Positions 13,830-15,252 of a DNA stretch of 15,252 nt are shown piece by piece; the stretch's first letter is position 1, and the number at the start of each line of letters is the position of its first letter. This DNA comes from an uncultured Prevotella sp. (GTDB taxonomy: Bacteria > Bacteroidota > Bacteroidia > Bacteroidales > Bacteroidaceae). Below the pieces are notes generated by a model that did no database searches, was not told the origin of the DNA, and saw only the letters and a program-made list of their open reading frames with translations. Location of the stretch: the NCBI GenBank assembly GCA_945863825.1, contig CAMBBY010000006.1:1-15252 (forward strand), read 5' to 3'. Both the position numbers and the translations under genes were made by a program.

Positions 13830-15252
13830 ACATTAGGAGCGCAAGCATTGCTTGTCTTCTCGGTATATTCTGCCACCTTCAATGTAGCAGTACCCTTGAT
13901 GTTCTCCACATCACTACCTACCTTGAAGAGATAGTTACCAGCATCTACCTTCCACTGGCTGTTGGCCTCATCGAAGCTGGCAAGATCGCGCTTTTCGAGG
14001 GTCATCTTCAAAGTCTGGCTCTCACCTGGATTCAGCAACTTGGTCTTGCCGAAGGTCTTGAGTTCCTTGGCAGGCTTCTCATAAGCACCCTTAGGAGCGG
14101 TAACATAAACCTCAGCAACTTCCTTGCCGGCAACCTTACCGGTATTCTTGATAGTTACGCTAACCTCAATATTGTTGCCCTTTGCCTTGACAGATGGCTT
14201 GCCAAACTCGAAGGTAGTATAGCTCAAACCATAACCGAATGGATAAGCCACATTCTTCTTGAAGGTGTCGAAGTAGCGGTAGCCTACATAGATATCCTCC
14301 TCGTGGTTGCTATAGTCGTAACCCTTGATATTGCCCTTGCTCCAATCCAACAGATTCTTGTAGGTGTACATATCGTAATCCTTGGCAAAGTTGGCAGTAG
14401 ATGGATGATCGGTAGCAGCGATTGGCCAGGTCATGGTCAACTTACCCGATGGATTCACCTTACCGGTCAGGATATCAGCTACAGAGTTACCGCCCTCGAT
14501 ACCTGGCTGCCATGCAACGAGAATAGCATCCACACGGTCTCTCCAACTGGCTGTCTCCATCACAGAACCAGAGTTGATGATGACAATCACCTTCTTGCCC
14601 TTGGCATGGAAAGCATCAGATACACGGAAAATCATATCCTGCTCTATCTGACTGAGGTTGAACTCACCATTGATCTGGCGATCCATTCCCTCACCTGCCT
14701 GACGGCCGATGGTGATGATGGCAGCATCTGCCTTTGGCTCCTCGCCAGCTACACAGCGCTCAGTAATCTCGATTTCATCGAGCTTTGGCTGACCCTGATC
14801 CAAGAACCACATCATCGGATTCTTGTCTGCCTTCAACTTAGCCTTGGCATACTTCACATAATTCTGATAGATTTCCGTAAGCTGAGGAGTAGTTGCCACA
14901 CCGATGTTCTTCAAACCGGTAACCATATCTACAGAATAGCCAACATTAACGGCTCCACTGCCAAGACCACCCGACATGAAATCGTAAGAGTTGACACCGA
15001 AGAGAGCTACGGTCTTCAAGCCCTGGATAGGAAGAGCGGCATCATTCTTCAGAAGTACCATACCCTCGGTAGAACTCTGACGGGTGATAGCTGCATGAGC
15101 CTTCAAGTCTGGCTCACCACTATATTTATATCCCTTGAATCGAGGAGTCTTCACGATATATTCGAGCATGCGGCGAACATTGCGATCCACATCCTTAATA
15201 TCCAGCTTGCCATTCTTTACGGCATCAACAATATCCTGCACCTGTGCTGGAT
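13802..15252 (-). CDS. Glycoside hydrolase family 3 beta-glucosidase, C-terminal part (5' end outside window)
   Basis: About 483 C-terminal residues are present and the frame runs off the right edge; the GTG at 15241 is not a real start. The fragment begins late in the GH3 N-terminal barrel region (VDRNVRRMLEYIVKTPRF). It then carries the GH3 C-terminal domain (STEGMVLLKNDAALPI, NSGSVMETASWRDRVDAILV, PSGKLTMTWP, EEDIYVGYRYFD, AYPFGYGLSYTTFEF) and a fibronectin-III-like domain (VTIKNTGKVAGKEVAEVYV) near the end. Its likely role is hydrolysis of beta-linked glucosides or xylosides from plant polymers, as in BglX-type enzymes. The nucleophile Asp and the signal peptide lie outside the window, so substrate and location cannot be judged. 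A glutamate near the EEDIYVGYRYF motif is a candidate acid/base. It is convergent with the cassette. Confidence 0.92.
   Translation of the reverse strand, partial: PAQVQDIVDAVKNGKLDIKDVDRNVRRMLEYIVKTPRFKGYKYSGEPDLKAHAAITRQSSTEGMVLLKNDAALPIQGLKTVALFGVNSYDFMSGGLGSGAVNVGYSVDMVTGLKNIGVATTPQLTEIYQNYVKYAKAKLKADKNPMMWFLDQGQPKLDEIEITERCVAGEEPKADAAIITIGRQAGEGMDRQINGEFNLSQIEQDMIFRVSDAFHAKGKKVIVIINSGSVMETASWRDRVDAILVAWQPGIEGGNSVADILTGKVNPSGKLTMTWPIAATDHPSTANFAKDYDMYTYKNLLDWSKGNIKGYDYSNHEEDIYVGYRYFDTFKKNVAYPFGYGLSYTTFEFGKPSVKAKGNNIEVSVTIKNTGKVAGKEVAEVYVTAPKGAYEKPAKELKTFGKTKLLNPGESQTLKMTLEKRDLASFDEANSQWKVDAGNYLFKVGSDVENIKGTATLKVAEYTEKTSNACAPNVQMNYLKQK

Noticed and set aside
1..15252. CRISPR arrays, tRNA or rRNA genes, insertion sequences, integrases
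   Set aside because: No regular repeat-spacer pattern, no RNA gene signatures and no transposase or integrase motifs were seen on either strand.

Overview
The window looks like chromosomal DNA from a Bacteroidales bacterium, most likely Prevotellaceae (Prevotella/Segatella-like). Evidence: repeated Bacteroidetes-type promoters (TTTG, 19-20 nt, TAnnTTTG), starts without Shine-Dalgarno sequences, GLPGLI-family secreted proteins, a TonB-receptor-type outer-membrane protein and a GH3 beta-glucosidase. The genus is an inference; nothing here proves it.

Left part (1-3334): the C-terminal end of an AraC-type regulator on + runs into a convergent minus-strand block of housekeeping genes. These are gpmI (phosphoglycerate mutase), ung (uracil-DNA glycosylase) and a DUF3109 cysteine-rich protein. 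A strong hairpin separates gpmI from ung. Centre-left (3335-4984): a divergent promoter pair serves gpmI (minus) and a hipB/hipA-like toxin-antitoxin pair (plus).

Central cassette (about 5000-13640, all plus): three modules, each a secreted GLPGLI-family protein plus a different partner. Module 1 is GLPGLI-1 followed, after a terminator and a new promoter, by a membrane-spanning TPR/coiled-coil/HTH regulator. Module 2 is GLPGLI-2, broken by one nonsense codon, followed by an exported TPR protein broken at an A8 homopolymer. Module 3 is GLPGLI-3, tightly coupled to an 867-aa outer-membrane TonB-receptor-like protein, ending in a strong terminator. The gene set suggests an envelope system with its own membrane-tethered regulator; the substrate cannot be read from the sequence.

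Right part (13802-15252): the C-terminal two thirds of a GH3 beta-glucosidase, minus strand, cut by the window edge.

The most unusual structure is an imperfect direct repeat of about 165 bp that brackets the cassette (4925-5094 and 13658-13829, roughly 80-85% identical by hand alignment). Each copy holds a hipA 3' end, a convergent intergenic stretch and a GH3 3' end. In the left copy hipA is intact and the GH3 tail is a remnant; in the right copy GH3 is intact and the hipA tail is a remnant. This implies an ancestral hipA-GH3 convergent junction into which the cassette was integrated or which was duplicated around it.
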